From contig NC_081837.1 of NCBI RefSeq assembly GCF_030867095.1, forward strand, positions 16,882,501-16,946,500: DNA of 64,000 nucleotides. Reading direction: 5' to 3'. Source of the DNA: Alligator mississippiensis. Lineage: Eukaryota > Chordata > Crocodylia > Alligatoridae. A program made the translations under genes and the position numbers. Under the pieces are notes generated by a model. That model was not told the origin of the DNA, ran no database searches, and worked only from the letters and a program-made list of their open reading frames with translations. Position 1 is the stretch's first letter; each line of letters starts with the position of its first letter. Below, in pieces: positions 13,294 through 26,819 of this stretch.

Positions 13294-13547
13294 ACATGGG
13301 TGTGCAACGAGCAGGTCACAAATCGGCTCTGGCTCCAGCCCTTTGCTGTCACTGCTCTGTGACCTTGCCCCATGATCCTGGCCTTTCCTGTCAGTCCGAC
13401 TCCTGAATGCTGCTTCCTGCCCACCCATGGCCCCATCTCACATAGGGAGCTTTGGTGAGTTGTAGGGGGTGGGGAGGAGCATACTGACCCAGCCCATAAC
13501 AGTTTATCAAAACTTCCTATGTGGTCCCAAATAATTGCCCATCCCTG
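12877..13547. mobile_element. hAT-like non-autonomous DNA element
   Basis: Right terminus AATAATTGCCCATCCCTG (ends 13547) is a good hAT-type end. The left terminus near 12877 (CATGGGCAGGAAAA, then 'aaatctggcccacggctgc') is a diverged inverted match. Flanking octamers GGCTTAAA and GTCTAGAA agree at only 5 of 8 positions, so the target duplication is unproven. The GC-rich interior includes the poly-C tract and has no transposase. Confidence 0.6.
13256..13291 (+). repeat. Poly-C tract, 36 nt
   Basis: Thirty-six consecutive C residues. This is unusually long, likely length-polymorphic and a poor target for accurate sequencing or assembly. The complementary poly-G could form quadruplexes and the C strand an i-motif. 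Poly-proline and poly-glycine open frames here are artefacts of this tract. Confidence 0.97.
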
Positions 13548-16500
13548 GTCTAGAAAGATTCATAGTTTTAGTTAAGGCAAGCTGGATTTCAGGTGATACT
13601 TGGGGGGGGGGGATGGGAACAGGACTGTCAGGTCTTGTCACTGTCTTTATGGGCAGACCATCCTATTAATAAGAGTGCTAAAATAGCCTAGGTATAACAA
13701 ATCTAGTAAATGCAATTCAAGAGAAGTAAAATACCATGAAGGATCCTGAAATGAGCAATGGAAATGGAAGTCTAGTTGGTCTTTGGCATTTCTGTTCCTG
13801 AACACCTGACTTGCATGTGCACCTCAGGGATCAGTAAACCATGTAATACTGCACATCGTACTACTGTTCTTGGTCTGTCCCATCTAGTTTAGGCTGGACT
13901 CAGTTTATCTTGACTCATAACCAGTCTTCACCAACCACAACTCATTTGCTGGCTGGTGCTTACAAAGAGAAGTTGAAGGATGAGGATGCTGAAGTAAAAT
14001 GTCCTGGTGGGATCCAGTGTCTGGCTGCTGGTACTGCAGCATGGTATCAGTAGGCAGTTCCTTCTTGGGGGAGGACCTGCAGTAGTGTCTGGGAGTAAAA
14101 AGGAAAACTGGTAATTTCTCCTGGTTTAGCTGCTGGCACCAGGAAGCTTGTCTTTGTTTTGTAGGGTTCTTCTCTTCTTTGTTCTTCAGAATACTCCCTT
14201 GATGAGACTTCCAGATTTCTTCTATACATGAAATAAGCTATACTGACAAAAGGACTTCCTCCAGTACAACATGCATCTGTATTGGGCTGTCTGGCATAGC
14301 TATTTATTATTATTATTATTTTTATTTTTATAGATTTTTTTCCCCCCCCCAAACTCCTGCCATAGCAAAACTTCAGTGCCTTGGGGCCTAGCAAATGCTA
14401 CATTTCAAACAAATCGGTGCACTCTAGTTAATCTCAAACCCAGTGGAATGTGAGTAGCCATAAGCTACTGTGCATTTGTGATATTTAATTCAAGGCGTGT
14501 AGCTAGTTTAAATTCACCATGTGACTTGGTCCCTCCTGTAAGTGTTGTCTCTGGCAAAGAGTAGATAGGCTTGCTCTTTTTTTAATAAAATACTTCCATA
14601 AAAGCTTTGGGAGAAATGCCTTGCCTGAGACAAAGGACTGTTCTTTGTTTACTGGGTGTCTGCAGAAGGGGTATATCAACTACCTACATTTTTATGCCAG
14701 AAGGGCTTTTGGTTACTAGATATTTTTGTCAGTTAAAGCACAAAATTGTGAATTGAGAACGTAAGTATTGAAGATCAATAATTAAAGACATGTACGTATA
14801 ACTGAACTTCAGCAGTTTTAGCATGTCCTCCATTGGTGTCATATGACCTAAATAAGGCTGTTAGTTTTGAGGTTTGTGTGGTTTGTTTTTTGTTTTTTTT
14901 TAATCGCACCTGTCTTATTTAATGTCATCTGTTGCATTCTCAACACCCAAAAAGGTATTGTGTTAGTAACATGACTTTCTTGGTGGTAATATTGAATGAC
15001 AAGTATAGATGTCCGAGTGGCAAAAGTTTCCAGAAGTTTAGTACATCTGAATTGGGGGAAAGGAAAAAGAAAACTTAATCAATTTAAGAGATCTTAACGG
15101 TGCCTAGATCTTTCAGATGAATATTCAGGAAACCTAACATTAGGAAAATGTCTCATTTGCCCTCAGGGAGCCTCATTCAGATAGTTTGGTTTAAGCTGTG
15201 ATGTATTAAACCTTGGAGATGAAATACTAAATTCCCAAAATACCTAGGGCTAGGTATTCTGGGGCTGCTGATTAGACTGGTGTCTGCTGCAGTACCTTAA
15301 TGTGAGACCACATGAAAAAGGAATCTAGGAGTTTTGTACTAATACATGATTCCTAGATTACTGAGCAGCAATACATAAGTAGTAAGAACTTGGTCTTGGA
15401 CTTCATGGAAAGGCAGGGAACTGGCTCCTGTCTGTGAAGAGGAGATGCTCTATCCCTTTATTTATAGGAAAGTCCATGCTAGATTCCAGTGGCCTGTTGA
15501 GGCTTTGAACCCTTGGTGCTTTTGAAGGTTTCGCTATCTTCAGACTTGAGGTGGTCTGTTTTGTAGTTTATGGCTGTTCCACTGATCTTCCAGTCAGTTG
15601 GGAACAACAGTACTACCTGAGTTACCTAGATCTTCTTTACAGCCCTTGGGTTGAAACACTTAACCAGGTCATATATTAGGAACATATGTAACATGAAATA
15701 AATCCTGTTGGAGATTCGTGGCAAAACCCCACTGAACTTGTGTGAAGAAAATTGATAATTTTGGTGAGTCAAATCTTTCACTTTTTTTGGTGGCTGGCTC
15801 CTGTGTCTGAATTGCACTCTTTCATTGGCTGGCCATTTTGGGTGAAAGGTGACCATGGGGACCTAGTGGAATGCTTGTTAGAGTTAAAGGAAAAGAAACT
15901 GGAGTTTCTTCCCTTCAGACTTGTCTAGCTTGATGTGATATCTGAAGGCAACTGGAATTAAATGGCATGCTTTTAGACCTCAGACTTGCCTGAGGCTTCA
16001 GGGTGCCTTAAATGTGAATAACTATCCCTGTTTCTCTTTTCTAATTGTTCTGCTATTGCCTGTGACCCTCAGATGTTTTTCATTTTCCTCTGTTATCTTG
16101 ACATCCTTTTCTGGAAAAGATACCCTTCTTTGAAACCATTGACAGGTAGCCTTGTTATCCCAAAATAATACACTCTTGGTGCCCCAGTATTTGTAACCTA
16201 CCTGGGTAAGGCACGGTTCTGATCAAGGGTCCTTTTAAATAGAAAGTATGGTTAACTCTTAGTATAATTAAAATCCCTGATCCTATGCTATTACAGGGCT
16301 TTCAGTAAGGTGGGTGAACTTAAGTAATAGTATGTAATCTTGGGTCCATGCCACCCCCTTCTTGTCAGGTTGGTATACATTTGCTGCCTCTTTGGTTTTG
16401 TGGCTGTTAACATTAATTGTTCCACATGAACCTTTAAAGCAGTCTGTGCACTTGAATATGGAGCAGGTGACTTCATAAACCTGCATTTGGACACATCTTG

Positions 16501-17324
16501 ACAAAAAAGATGCATGTCAATGTGACTATGCAGCTAAGTAGCTGTTTAGGTCTTGCCTTCCACGTGGTGCTTGTTTGCTACAGAAATTCAGTAAGGACTT
16601 CCTTTGTGCTAGAAGCTGTGCAGTTAACCTAATCTAATGTCACCATTACCTCTGTTTCGCTTTTCCTTCCTGGCTGGTTGGTCAGATCAGTTGGTTGGAC
16701 AGATCACTAAACTGTTATAAATAATAACTTGAGAGAACTATAGTAGCAACAAAAGTGGTCTTGATCTCTGAACTACTGCTTGACTCCCTTCAGCAAGTCA
16801 CACTGGGGGTAAAGATATATAATGAGACTCCAGAGATACTGTCCCACAACTGCATACACATATATGGAGCAAATGCAGTCACTAAATTGCTTCAGTGGAA
16901 GCCTGCTGGTCTCATTCATCAGAGACTGTAAAAAGCCTAAACAAGCTAAATATTGAATAAAGCTAACTTGCTTTGTCAGCTTCACCCTGCAGGATTCTGA
17001 ACTTCCACTGATCTTTCCAGCCTCTGCTACACTTGCAGACCATTGCACTTATTAACTGGGTGGCATGCTGGAGGTATGGAGGTGTTGCCTTTCTACTGGC
17101 TGCTGCCCAGAGAGGACTCCAGGCTCCAATTTGAAATTGGAAGGTTCACAGGCTACAATCAAAGATGGCTGCCGCCGCCCCCATGAAGATCACTTAGTAT
17201 GTACTGGTTAACAGTACCCGATGCATTGGTTCAAGTAGAAGTTTCCAAACAATATTGTTCGGAAGAGAGATCTAAAGCTTTGTTTCACTACACTTAAACT
17301 CATGGTAACTTGCAAGTTCTGATG

Positions 17325-17501
17325 TAGTGTTTTCCAACCTTGACTGATCCATGGAGAAACAGTAAAGAACAAGTAACATGTTGTGAGCAACCTTCTTTAT
17401 TCTGTCAGCCCCATTTTCAGCTCATTTTCAGTGGTTGCAAACAGTATCCAAGGGTCTTGCAGGCAGCATGTGGCCCACAGCCCATGTTCTGGGGACTGCT
17501 G
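17325..17501. mobile_element. Possible short hAT-like element
   Basis: 'tagtgttttccaaccttga' at the left and 'ctggggactgctg' at the right resemble hAT termini, with 'ggcagcatgtggcccacag' inside as in related families. Flanking octamers do not match. Low certainty. Confidence 0.3.
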
Positions 17502-18736
17502 TTTAACCAGAGAGCCAAACTTCACTTTGAAGTCAAGCGTTGTTTATACATTCAGCTAACATACACTGGATTTTAAAAACTGGTTACTGGGTAAGCTGGA
17601 ACCTGCTTCACAAGTTTAAACTACTACGTGGCCTGAAGTTTGCGAGTGAGCTCAGGCAGCTGCAAATGTAGTAATGAAAGCATGGCTAAATAAGCTCTTC
17701 TGTTGGAATAGCTAATTCAAGAAGCAGCTGTAGTGATACAAAAGAAGACAAGTGAAGCTGATGAGAAGAGGTAGAGAAGGCCAAGCTCAGCTACTGAAGG
17801 TTTGTGATTTTTGTATAATTCTGTAAGATGTGCTCAACCAGGTACTTAACCCATTTTTGAGGAAGACCTGCTTCAGTGAGTGACATGGGAAGGTATGGTA
17901 ATAATAGATCTCTTAGTGATCCATGGTGTGAATCTGCCTCTGGCAGCCATAGTTAACAAGAGAAACTATCACTAGAAAATTATGTTGATTTTAATGCAAG
18001 CATGCCTAGTGGGCTTACATTCTTTTTCCCCGAGCTCGATGTATCCCCTTATTTTATCTATGCAGGACTTTATTAAGGAGAAAATATTGACTAATTTAAC
18101 CTCCATTTTAATTTCTTTTGGCTTGATGACTTTTAGCTTTGTGTTTCTTGTACCTTCTTGAGTTTCATAGTTGTGGTCAAAATGTCATGGTACCTAATAC
18201 AAAACCAGTTTGCATGGTATGAACCCATTTGGGTCTCACTTGGTTACAGCAGATCTCTAGAAATATTTGCCAATAACTTAGTAAGGGGTATTTCTTGCTA
18301 CTAAATGTTTGCCCATTCAGGCAGTTATGGCTTTGTGGATTATTAGAATGCTCTGAAGAATCCTTAGCTGATAGGCCAGTTGCAAAATAATATTAATAGT
18401 GCTGCATGGTTGATGATCAGTGTAACATTAGCTATAGCTGAGCTTTACTAGTGAAGTGGGCAACATCTAGTAGATAGCAGTGGCTGAAAAGCCAAGGCAA
18501 GATTCTCAGTGACTAATGTCTGCAAAGGTTGTTAAATTGCTGGATCTCTACAAAGTCACACTAGTTGGGGGATCTGCAAGGTAAACTTCTGATTCGACCC
18601 ATGCCAAAGCCCCTATTGACACTGGTGATTAAGTAGCATCTGAAGCTGTGGCACAGTCTCTGTTCTGTGCTGTAGAACAAAATGTGGTAGAGGTTATAGT
18701 TGAGAATTAATCTATACTTGCCTTGCCACCAGTACT

Positions 18737-19320
18737 TACCATATTTACTCTGTTCTAAGATTAGCCCCCCATTTAACATGGGAACCCCTCATCTTAGAAT
18801 CAAGTACAAGGGGGTGGGGGGTGAAGCAGGCAGCTACTGTGGCTCAGGCTCCAGTCCCTACCTGGGGTTGGGCCTGTAGCTGCAGCTGCTCCCCACCTCT
18901 GCATCCGTGCCATCTCATTCCTTGAAACCTCTCTTCCGCATCTTCCCTTCCTGCACCCCCATGCAGCTTCTGTTCACCTGCCTGCCTTTATATCCCTTCT
19001 CCCCTATTATACTTCTGCTCTGTACCAACACACTCCATGCCCCCTGCAGCCTGGGACACTAAGCATGACCCCAAGCTAGAATGAGGATGGAGCCTGCCCA
19101 TGCGGAGCAGAAGATGAGGAGAGGTTGGTGAGGAGGTGGGGAGTATAGGTGGCAAGGGGCAAGCTGTTTGGCCTCCCCACTGCCTGCCCCCCTGCAACAG
19201 TGAGAGGGATGAATTAAAGATGCCCTCCCCAATAATTAGATTCTGTACATGGAAAAGTATAACGCATTAAAAAAAATTCCATGTATAGAATCTGATTATT
19301 GGGTTTGAGTAAATATGGTA
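18737..19320. mobile_element. Non-autonomous DNA element with 14-bp perfect TIRs
   Basis: TACCATATTTACTC (18737-18750) is matched exactly in inverse by GAGTAAATATGGTA (19307-19320). Subterminal parts also resemble each other, with 'tctaagattag' at the left and 'agaatctgattattg' at the right. The interior is GC-rich and has no transposase. An 8-bp target duplication is not evident. A TA duplication, with the TIR starting at CCATATTT, is possible, so the superfamily is left open. Confidence 0.8.
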
Positions 19321-19354
19321 GTTAAGCCATAAGGGTAAAAAATGGAACTGAGAA

Positions 19355-19415
19355 CTTAAAAAAACAACAACAAAACAACAACAAAAAACACCAACAAAAA
19401 AAACACCCCCGAACT
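19355..19415 (+). repeat. A-rich simple repeat (CAA)n/(CAAA)n
   Basis: Interrupted AAC/AAAC units next to the right end of the TIR element at 18737-19320. Low complexity. Confidence 0.85.
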
Positions 19416-20160
19416 AAAAACCCCAACTGCAAGTTGTATTTACAGCAGTTCAGCTAATATCAGAATAGCATGAATTGTTTGAAACAAGCTGTGCCTACCA
19501 CAGAACAGTTTACAGGGTAATAGTGATAAAAGCTTTGCCTATGCCAGTTAAAAGTTGTAACTTGCTTAAGCCGCAGGTTTCCTTTAAAACTGGTCACTGA
19601 AAAATAGGCAGGATGGCAGGTCAGCAAATTATGTAGCTACCTTGTATATTGCACACTGGTAAGCATGGCTTGCTTCCCTGATGAGAGATTGTTAAAAGTC
19701 TGCTTGTTTGGTGACTAACCAAAGCTTTTGCTTCCCTAGTATAATTTGGGGATGTTTTTGCCATGTTTGGAGAATTAACTGCTAATGGGTACTAAAGTTA
19801 GCAACTTCATCATTCTGCTTAAGAAGAAGGTACTGAAGTCTGAAGGAAAAAAGAGAAACATTTCATATGTAATTGTGCATGGGGGGGGAAGACGGTTGTA
19901 AACTAACACTGGAAGAAATTAAACAGATTTTAGAAGCTGACAAATGAGCACAGAAAGCACAAACCTACAGTTCCAATAATCATGTGCCCAGTAGTGAATA
20001 CAGGTCAGATGTCAGGGATTGACTTCAGTAGCTAATAAATAGCAAGAGTACATGAATGCCATTTGGAAATGAAGAACCTGGCATGACATGTAGTCCATTT
20101 ATACTTCTGCTAAGCATATGAACTCTTAATATGAGTAATAACCATTGGGATCTGTGAAGT

Positions 20161-21145
20161 CAGGGGTGGGCTAAATACAGTTCATGGGCCAGATCCAGCT
20201 CTCCAGTTGTTGGTTGTTTTGGTTTTTTTTGTGTTCAGCCCATGGCTGCCCCTGAGGCAGTCTGCATGGGGTTAAGCCCCACCCATGCCACACTCTTGCC
20301 CACATCTGCCCCATAGCCATTGGTGGCACCAGCCTGACCTGAGCCTAGGCCTCAACCCCAGTTAGTATGCACAGGTCCTTGGTGGGGCTGCTGTTGCTGC
20401 AGCTGCCCAGGTACTGCTTGACTTCCCCCACCTCCAGTGGCTCTTTCTTCTCCTGCCACTGGTATGCTGCTCTGGCCCCGGGCAATGGGTAGCTCAGGGA
20501 AGTGATGGCAGCCGTGGGGGCTTATGTTGGGTACCACATGCCCAGCCAGGCAGGGGAGGGGAGCTGCAACCAGGGGCTTTTGCTCCAACTCTGGCTGCCT
20601 GGTGTGATTGATCAGCCACGTACAGGCAGCTGAATGGGTGGAAGGCAGCCCTTCCAGGAAGCTGTGCAATGCTAGCCAGGGCTGATGCAGTGCCATGGGT
20701 GGGTCGGAGCATGACATGGGCTCCCCTGGGAGGGAGTGGGCAGGGCTTGGCCCCAGGCAGAGCATTACAGGGGTAGCCATGGGCTGGATGGGGGGGCAGG
20801 GGGGAGGGTAGACTGCACCTGTGCATGTGCCCCCTGCCCCTCTTCCTCCTGGCTTTCTGCTGGCACCTAGCATGTGTGCAGCTCCCCCCACACATGCATG
20901 CAGCCCCTCCCAACGTACCTCCCCCACACAATATTCAAGAGTAAGACTATTTTGAGCTGTTATTCAAATGCCTCTCTCACCTAAAAAAACATAATTTAAA
21001 AAAATGTCCTAATCTAAATTAAAATGTTATATTAGAAATTTGAGTTTATATATATAACTTGTTAAAATGATACTTTCTGAAAGATAGTGTGCGGCCCTTG
21101 ACAGATCACCAAAATTCATTAAGTGGCCCTCCAGCCAAAATCCTG
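20161..21145. mobile_element. hAT-like non-autonomous DNA element
   Basis: Begins CAGGGGTGGGCTAAATACAG with 'catgggccagatccagct' inside. Ends with 'tgtgcggcccttgacagat', 'attaagtggccct' and a decayed terminus near 21145. That order, a terminal CAGGGGTGGGC and a subterminal gcggccc block, is a typical hAT arrangement. The target duplication is not recognisable (TGTGAAGT versus TGCTAGAT). The GC-rich interior, with open frames on the minus strand up to 191 codons, shows no transposase motif. Confidence 0.6.
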
Positions 21146-24100
21146 TGCTAGATGCTAATTTAAGAGATGGTGTGCTCCTTGGAGCCAGACAACCGTAATG
21201 GAGGAATGTTTTGCCATAACTAGCATTGCTTGGAAGGGCAGGAGTGGACCTTGCAGTCCCATTCACTGACACTAGATCCCAGTTATTGGTATCTCTTTAT
21301 AAATGCTTCTACTTGGCATACTTACCAGTAGTGTAACTAAGGCAGCTGGGCAGGGCACTAACCCCAACCTTGGACTATGAGGGGAGGTCAGAATCCTCCC
21401 CAGGTGTTTTTTACCATGGAAGGGGGGCAGCCCTGTACTGCCCCAGCCCAGCCATAGGAGTAGTCTTGTACTCGGTTGTGCATCTGGGAGGCAAGGACAA
21501 ATGGAATGATGCTTCCTTGTCCCAACATCCCCTCCTTAGATTGTGTGCACGTGCTGTAGTTTTTTTGGTTTTTTTTACAGTGGGTGCGGCCTGCACACTA
21601 TCATATCTAGCAAAGGGTGGGAGAATTTGGCCCTTGGGTGGCTCAGGCTGCTGTATTGGGCTCTGCATAGGGAAGGTGGTGTCACCTACAGTGGCAGCAG
21701 TAGCACCTGCATTGTCTGTGGAGAGCCCAGGCAGGTAAGACTTGACTTCCGTTCCCTTCGCTGCATACTCCTCCCCTCCCCCTTGTGCCAAATGAGCTCA
21801 CTTTGCCTCTGACGCACACAACAATAGTGCATTGACTTAAGTCCAGCATGGCAGAGCCCAACAAGCCGTTTGTCAAATGAGTAGAAATTTTCAAACTTAA
21901 GTGAAATATTCATTCTTTTGCTGTGTTTTTAAAGCATTGAGTAAACATTTCTTCTGTTCTTCTTTGTAGCAGGGGTTGGCTTTAAGCATGTTGTGTATCT
22001 TGAGTTGCCAAAGATCAGATTATAAATCACTATAACCTTTTGTTTGAACAAGAATGCCTCTAGCGCCATAGCTGGTCCACTTAATTACCACAGTGAAAGG
22101 CTTTGACACAGCTGTACAGTCCAGTTACTTAATTTAGGTCAGCTCACCTTGTCTTCCTCCTATTCTGTCTTGCAGTGATCTCATTAAATAATTGCTTGGT
22201 CTTTGGATAAGCAATTGACAATACAGGAGTAATTTTACTCTTGCATAGTAGGTTGGAGTCTCACTTTGATCCCAATGCATTCTGTCCCTCACAGCGGTAA
22301 AATAATTACTAACGTCTGTCTGAAATACTACTAACTTGTAGTTTACTAATTTCTGAGACTGGAGTATGGAAATCTGAGGGCTACCAGAAGCTGATTCCCG
22401 CTTTAAACTTGTTTCTGCAATATTTCCCTGAAGCAGCATTCAAGTAAATTGCATTTGGTGAGGTGATTTACCTCAATTAATACTACAATATCAATGCAAA
22501 GATTTAACTCCTCAAGAGTTCCAGGGACAAATTTGCTTACAAAAAGTCAGAGACCTATAGCCCCCCCCCAACTTGCAAAAGATGCTTGGGTTCTATCTTG
22601 TTTTAGCAGATCTAAAGGAAGTTGTAGGCAGCCTAAATTAGGAACATCACAGATGAAGGAAGTGAACTTGCAGGTTAGACAGACGTGGGGCAGGAGGATT
22701 TTTCTTCCTAGTAGCTAAAATATTTCTAAACTTATTTGTACCTTTTAACCAGAGGCACAAATATATCGGGATAAGGAAGAAGGTGGATGAACAGGATTTG
22801 CTTGTTGGGCTTTATTGCCACATTAATGTGCCTATACCTGACTAAGAGCTCACACTTTCATACTGTTATCTGACTTTGGAGCTGTTTCAACTGTCGAAGT
22901 TGTAGGGAGGACTGCTGCTCTAACCTTCGGGGCTTAAATGTCACCTCTCATCAGACCATTTACAAATGTGGGTGAGGGTGAATAGAAAGTACTAATGTCT
23001 GTGCCAGAGCTCTGAGGTAAGCTGCTAACTCTTAAAATAACACAGTTAAAGTGAAAGTTGGCTCACTGCTTTCCTGGTATTGAAACTACTTTTGTCTGAA
23101 TCTGGTTTGGGCCACTTAAATGGTCAAGGCCGGATTGCTGCTTTTCCCTTTAGTGCTTCCCCATTCTGAACAGCAGGTTGCCACAACCCTCCCTGGTTTT
23201 TCTTATATGAGAAGCAAGAATTTCTTAGGGTGATAGCTCTTATTGACCAACTACATAGTTGGGGTAATAAGATATCACCTTAAGAAATCCTTCCTCCTCT
23301 TATAATTTCCGGATTATTATAGTTACATCACTCTTATGCTACTGTAATTTTTTAGGAGCTTGGAGAGGCAGGCAGTGATGGTTCCATTCTTCAGAACTCA
23401 AAGCCAGGATTGTGGTGGGGAGGGAAATCTTTCACTAGAAATCCCTTGTTCTTTTGTTCAACCTTTGTTCTTTCCCAGACAAATGGGGAGGGGGAAGGGA
23501 GAGTGCACACGTGTGTATCCGTGCACCCTTAATCAAAAGCAGTTAGTGCTTCCTCTTCCATTACAAAGATCTTATAATTTGAGTTTCCAAAAAGATACGG
23601 TCCTTAATTGCTTGTATCTGGACTTGGATTACCTTTTACACAGGGCAGAAAGGCTTCTAGAAAAGTTGCTTTCCTTTTTAATAAATGCTGGTAATTGGAA
23701 CTCAGAAAACTCCCCCCCTCCCCCCTTTATTTAAAGTTATTTTTAATATAGTGAAATAATAACATTGCATTCTCTGACCAAGGGAACTAACTATATAATT
23801 GGTGTTTAAGTAGAGAGGACTGAAGTCCTGATAAAACAGGCCAAATAGGTACTTGTCTAGTCCCTGCCAGTTCAGGATTGTTCCCTGTAGTTCCATGGCT
23901 TAGGTAGAAGAATGGGGTGTCTCTTACTGAAACCAGGAACTCCAGGGTGGCTGATGAGGTCACTGCATGTTTTAAAACTGCAGAGGCAGGCAGATGTATT
24001 TCCTGATTACTGTAACTGTGGAATGAATAACGCAGCCTGCCATTTCTTCCAGCCAGCAGTCCAGGGTCCTGCTAATCCAGCTGCTGGAGACAATAGTATG

Positions 24101-26055
24101 AATGACAGTCTCTTTATGTGCTGGGAATGATGTAATTGAATTTACTTCTGCCTCCATGTGCAGGCAGGAAGGGATCAGTTCAACATAGACTAGTATAGAG
24201 CAGTCTCTGGGCAAAATCTAAATCTGAGGAAGTCTCCCCAATGTATGAGACTACAGACTAGGTGGAAAAGGATCCCCTTGGGAAGAATGTTTTCAAGACC
24301 ACTTGTATCAGCGATTACTTTTAAGTGAAATTATTGAAAGAATGATAGTAATGAGAAGTCCAGCCTATGCAAGGAATTTGGCAGGTTTACCTAATGTGGA
24401 AAATACCTGTTTTGTAAACCAGGTTTTATTTAACTCTTTGGTTTCAGATTGTGGAAGGGGATGCAGCTGTGATATAGAATCAGCTTGGAGGCTATGCAAA
24501 ATAAAGCTGTACTTTTAAATGCATTTATAATGCACAACATGCAACTAGTGGTAGGAAGTGCAAAATATTTTGTCTAGCAAGTCTATAACTTCCTATTTTT
24601 AGTTCAAGTAAAACAGCTATTTACAGCTGAACATGAAGGTTAGTTCACTCCTCAAACTAAATGGGTATCTTGGGATTGCTCAGGTACATGTCTTCGGTCT
24701 CCTTGTACCATCTCTTCTTATCTCCTAAATGGCTGTTTGCTGCTCAGGTGAAGTGGAAGTAGCCACCAGCAGTCCTGTGGAGCTAACTGTCCCATGATGT
24801 TCAGCTGCAAAAAACCTGAGCTGCTTTATGCTGGAGTCTGCATGTATAGAGTCTCTATACATTTCGTAGCACTGTGTACAAAATGATAAAGAAATGCAAA
24901 AGGTTGTGAACATGATGATGAAAAGACAGTCTGCTGTATGTGTGTTTTGTTTTATTTTTTGATGGTCCTTGCTTTCTCTTATGCAGAACCTTTTTACAGG
25001 AACACAGAATTAATGCGTAGAAAATGAAGGAAAGGGCTTTGACAGATTGGACATGTGCAGTACCTGAAACAGCTTTTTTGCTAGTTCCGTAGCATACCTA
25101 GTTTAAATCCCCAGACTTCACAGAGATTTACTTCCTAAACTTTAGGCTATGTGAACAAAAATCTTAGAACCAAGGTCAGGGTTTAAAGGGGTTAGTCAAA
25201 ACCTGGTGTATAGTGACCTTCTTTTAAAGTTATTTGAGCACATCTGCACTTCTGGAAGACTGCAGTGACTGCTAGTTAGTGCCACAGGAAAGCTCAACAT
25301 TTCTGTTCTATGTGTACTGTGTCCCAAAAGGATCCAGTATAGCCATCCCTGAGTGCAGTGATTGGACCTGTATAAAAAAAAAAAAAAAACCCCAAAAAAC
25401 TTTGGATGTTGTACTCAGTGCCATACATGGGGTAACTGCATTCTTCTAAGTATACTGTCCTGATCCACGTGCATTGTTTACTTCTCTGATGCTCCTGATG
25501 GATGCCTTTGTAGATATGCCCTCTGAATTTTTCCAATTTGAAAACTGTAGCATGCAGCTTCTAGAGTTATTTTGAGGCCAGATGTAAAAAGAAGTTAAAG
25601 TGCTATAGAAACTTGCTGCTAGACCCAGGGTTATTTTTGGAGTTAAGGGAGTGGGGTAATCCCAAAGTATCATAGTGAATGTATTACATTGCTGCCTTGA
25701 AGTGGAAAATAATATATAAGATGTCCACTGAGGCTTTCAAAACCATTGGTCATAATAAGCAATTTATCTATGTTCTCCGGTTATTCTCTTGCTTGGAGAT
25801 AGATGTGAAGTTTACAGAATGCTGCAAAGCTACTTGTTCCATTTGGAAACATGGCTTCAGTTATTCCATCCACGTTATTTCGTATCTGCCTAAATAAAGG
25901 ACAGAGCAAAAACAGGAACTACATCCCATATAATAAAATGAGCTTTACTGAAACATAGTGAAACAATGTGGCTGGAGGCAACTAAGTCGTGACCATAACA
26001 TGTGCTGTCTGTTGTACAGGTGGGGATAAAATTTGAAAGTCAGTAGACTACGGAT

Positions 26056-26819
26056 TAGGGCTGTGTGAAGCTTCAGTTGCTGATTCAATTTGGTGAAGAT
26101 TTGGCTCGATTTGGTGGCTGAATCTCCGAATCGAATTAGGAGACCCTTTAATTTCTCCAAATCGAATTGGAACCCTCCGAATCGATTTGATTCAGGCATA
26201 GACACAGCTTTAAATGTTTTTTCTACCTACCTCAAAATACCAGGTGGGTTGTGAATGCTGAGATGCTGGGGCGGATGGAGCATCCCACAGGAATGCAGGG
26301 AGAGGGGGTCCCCAGCGTGCTCGACAGAAGCACTTCCAGTCCACTTCCAGGGCCACCGGGGAGTGTGCTGTCCCCCCGCCCCCCTCCCAGCTTGGTGACT
26401 GGTGCCTCCTGGCTCTGGGGAGGTACCCAGAGGCCCCTTGCGACCAATCACTGGGCCGGAGGGTGTGGCAGGGCCCCCCAACGCACTTGGCGCGGTGCAC
26501 CTGGAAGTACTTCCAGTCCACTTCTGGGTTTACTCCCAAGCAAGCCCCCCCTCCCCCCTCCACCGCACTCCTGTGGGATGCTCCATACACCCCACTATCT
26601 CGGCATTCACGAGTCGCATCTGGTACCTCAAGGTAGGTAGAAAAAACATTTTATAGCTGTGTCTATGGCTGAATTGTTGATTCTCCCAACTGGCATCAAA
26701 TCTTCAGATTTGGGAGAATCTAATCGGGGCAGTGATCTGAATCAACAAATCAAATCGCTGTGTCTGATTTGGGCCGAATCCAAATCTGAATCTAATATGG
26801 CCTGTTTTGCACATCCCTA
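26056..26819. mobile_element. Palindromic (foldback) hAT-like element, 764 bp
   Basis: The two halves are inverted copies. TAGGGCTGTGTGAA at 26056 pairs with TTTGCACATCCCTA ending at 26819. Inner blocks such as 'gttttttctacctacctca' with 'aggtaggtagaaaaaacat', and 'ggagcatcccacagg' with 'cctgtgggatgctcc', pair almost perfectly. Imperfect flanking octamers CTACGGAT (26048-26055) and TTACAGAT (26820-26827) agree at 6 of 8 positions, consistent with an 8-bp hAT target duplication. Similar peptides read from both strands confirm the symmetry. No transposase is encoded. Confidence 0.85.

Noticed and set aside
12898-13436. Poly-proline and poly-glycine proteins on both strands
   Set aside because: Created by the 36-nt C/G homopolymer inside an hAT-like element.
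20352-20931. 191- and 145-codon minus-strand frames
   Set aside because: Inside the GC-rich interior of an hAT-like non-autonomous element, with no transposase or other domain.
21370-21812. Overlapping frames on both strands with a 'gtgtaactaaggcagctgg' start region (21334) resembling a reptile repeat
   Set aside because: Probably a decayed DNA element, but termini and duplication could not be found, so not listed as a feature.
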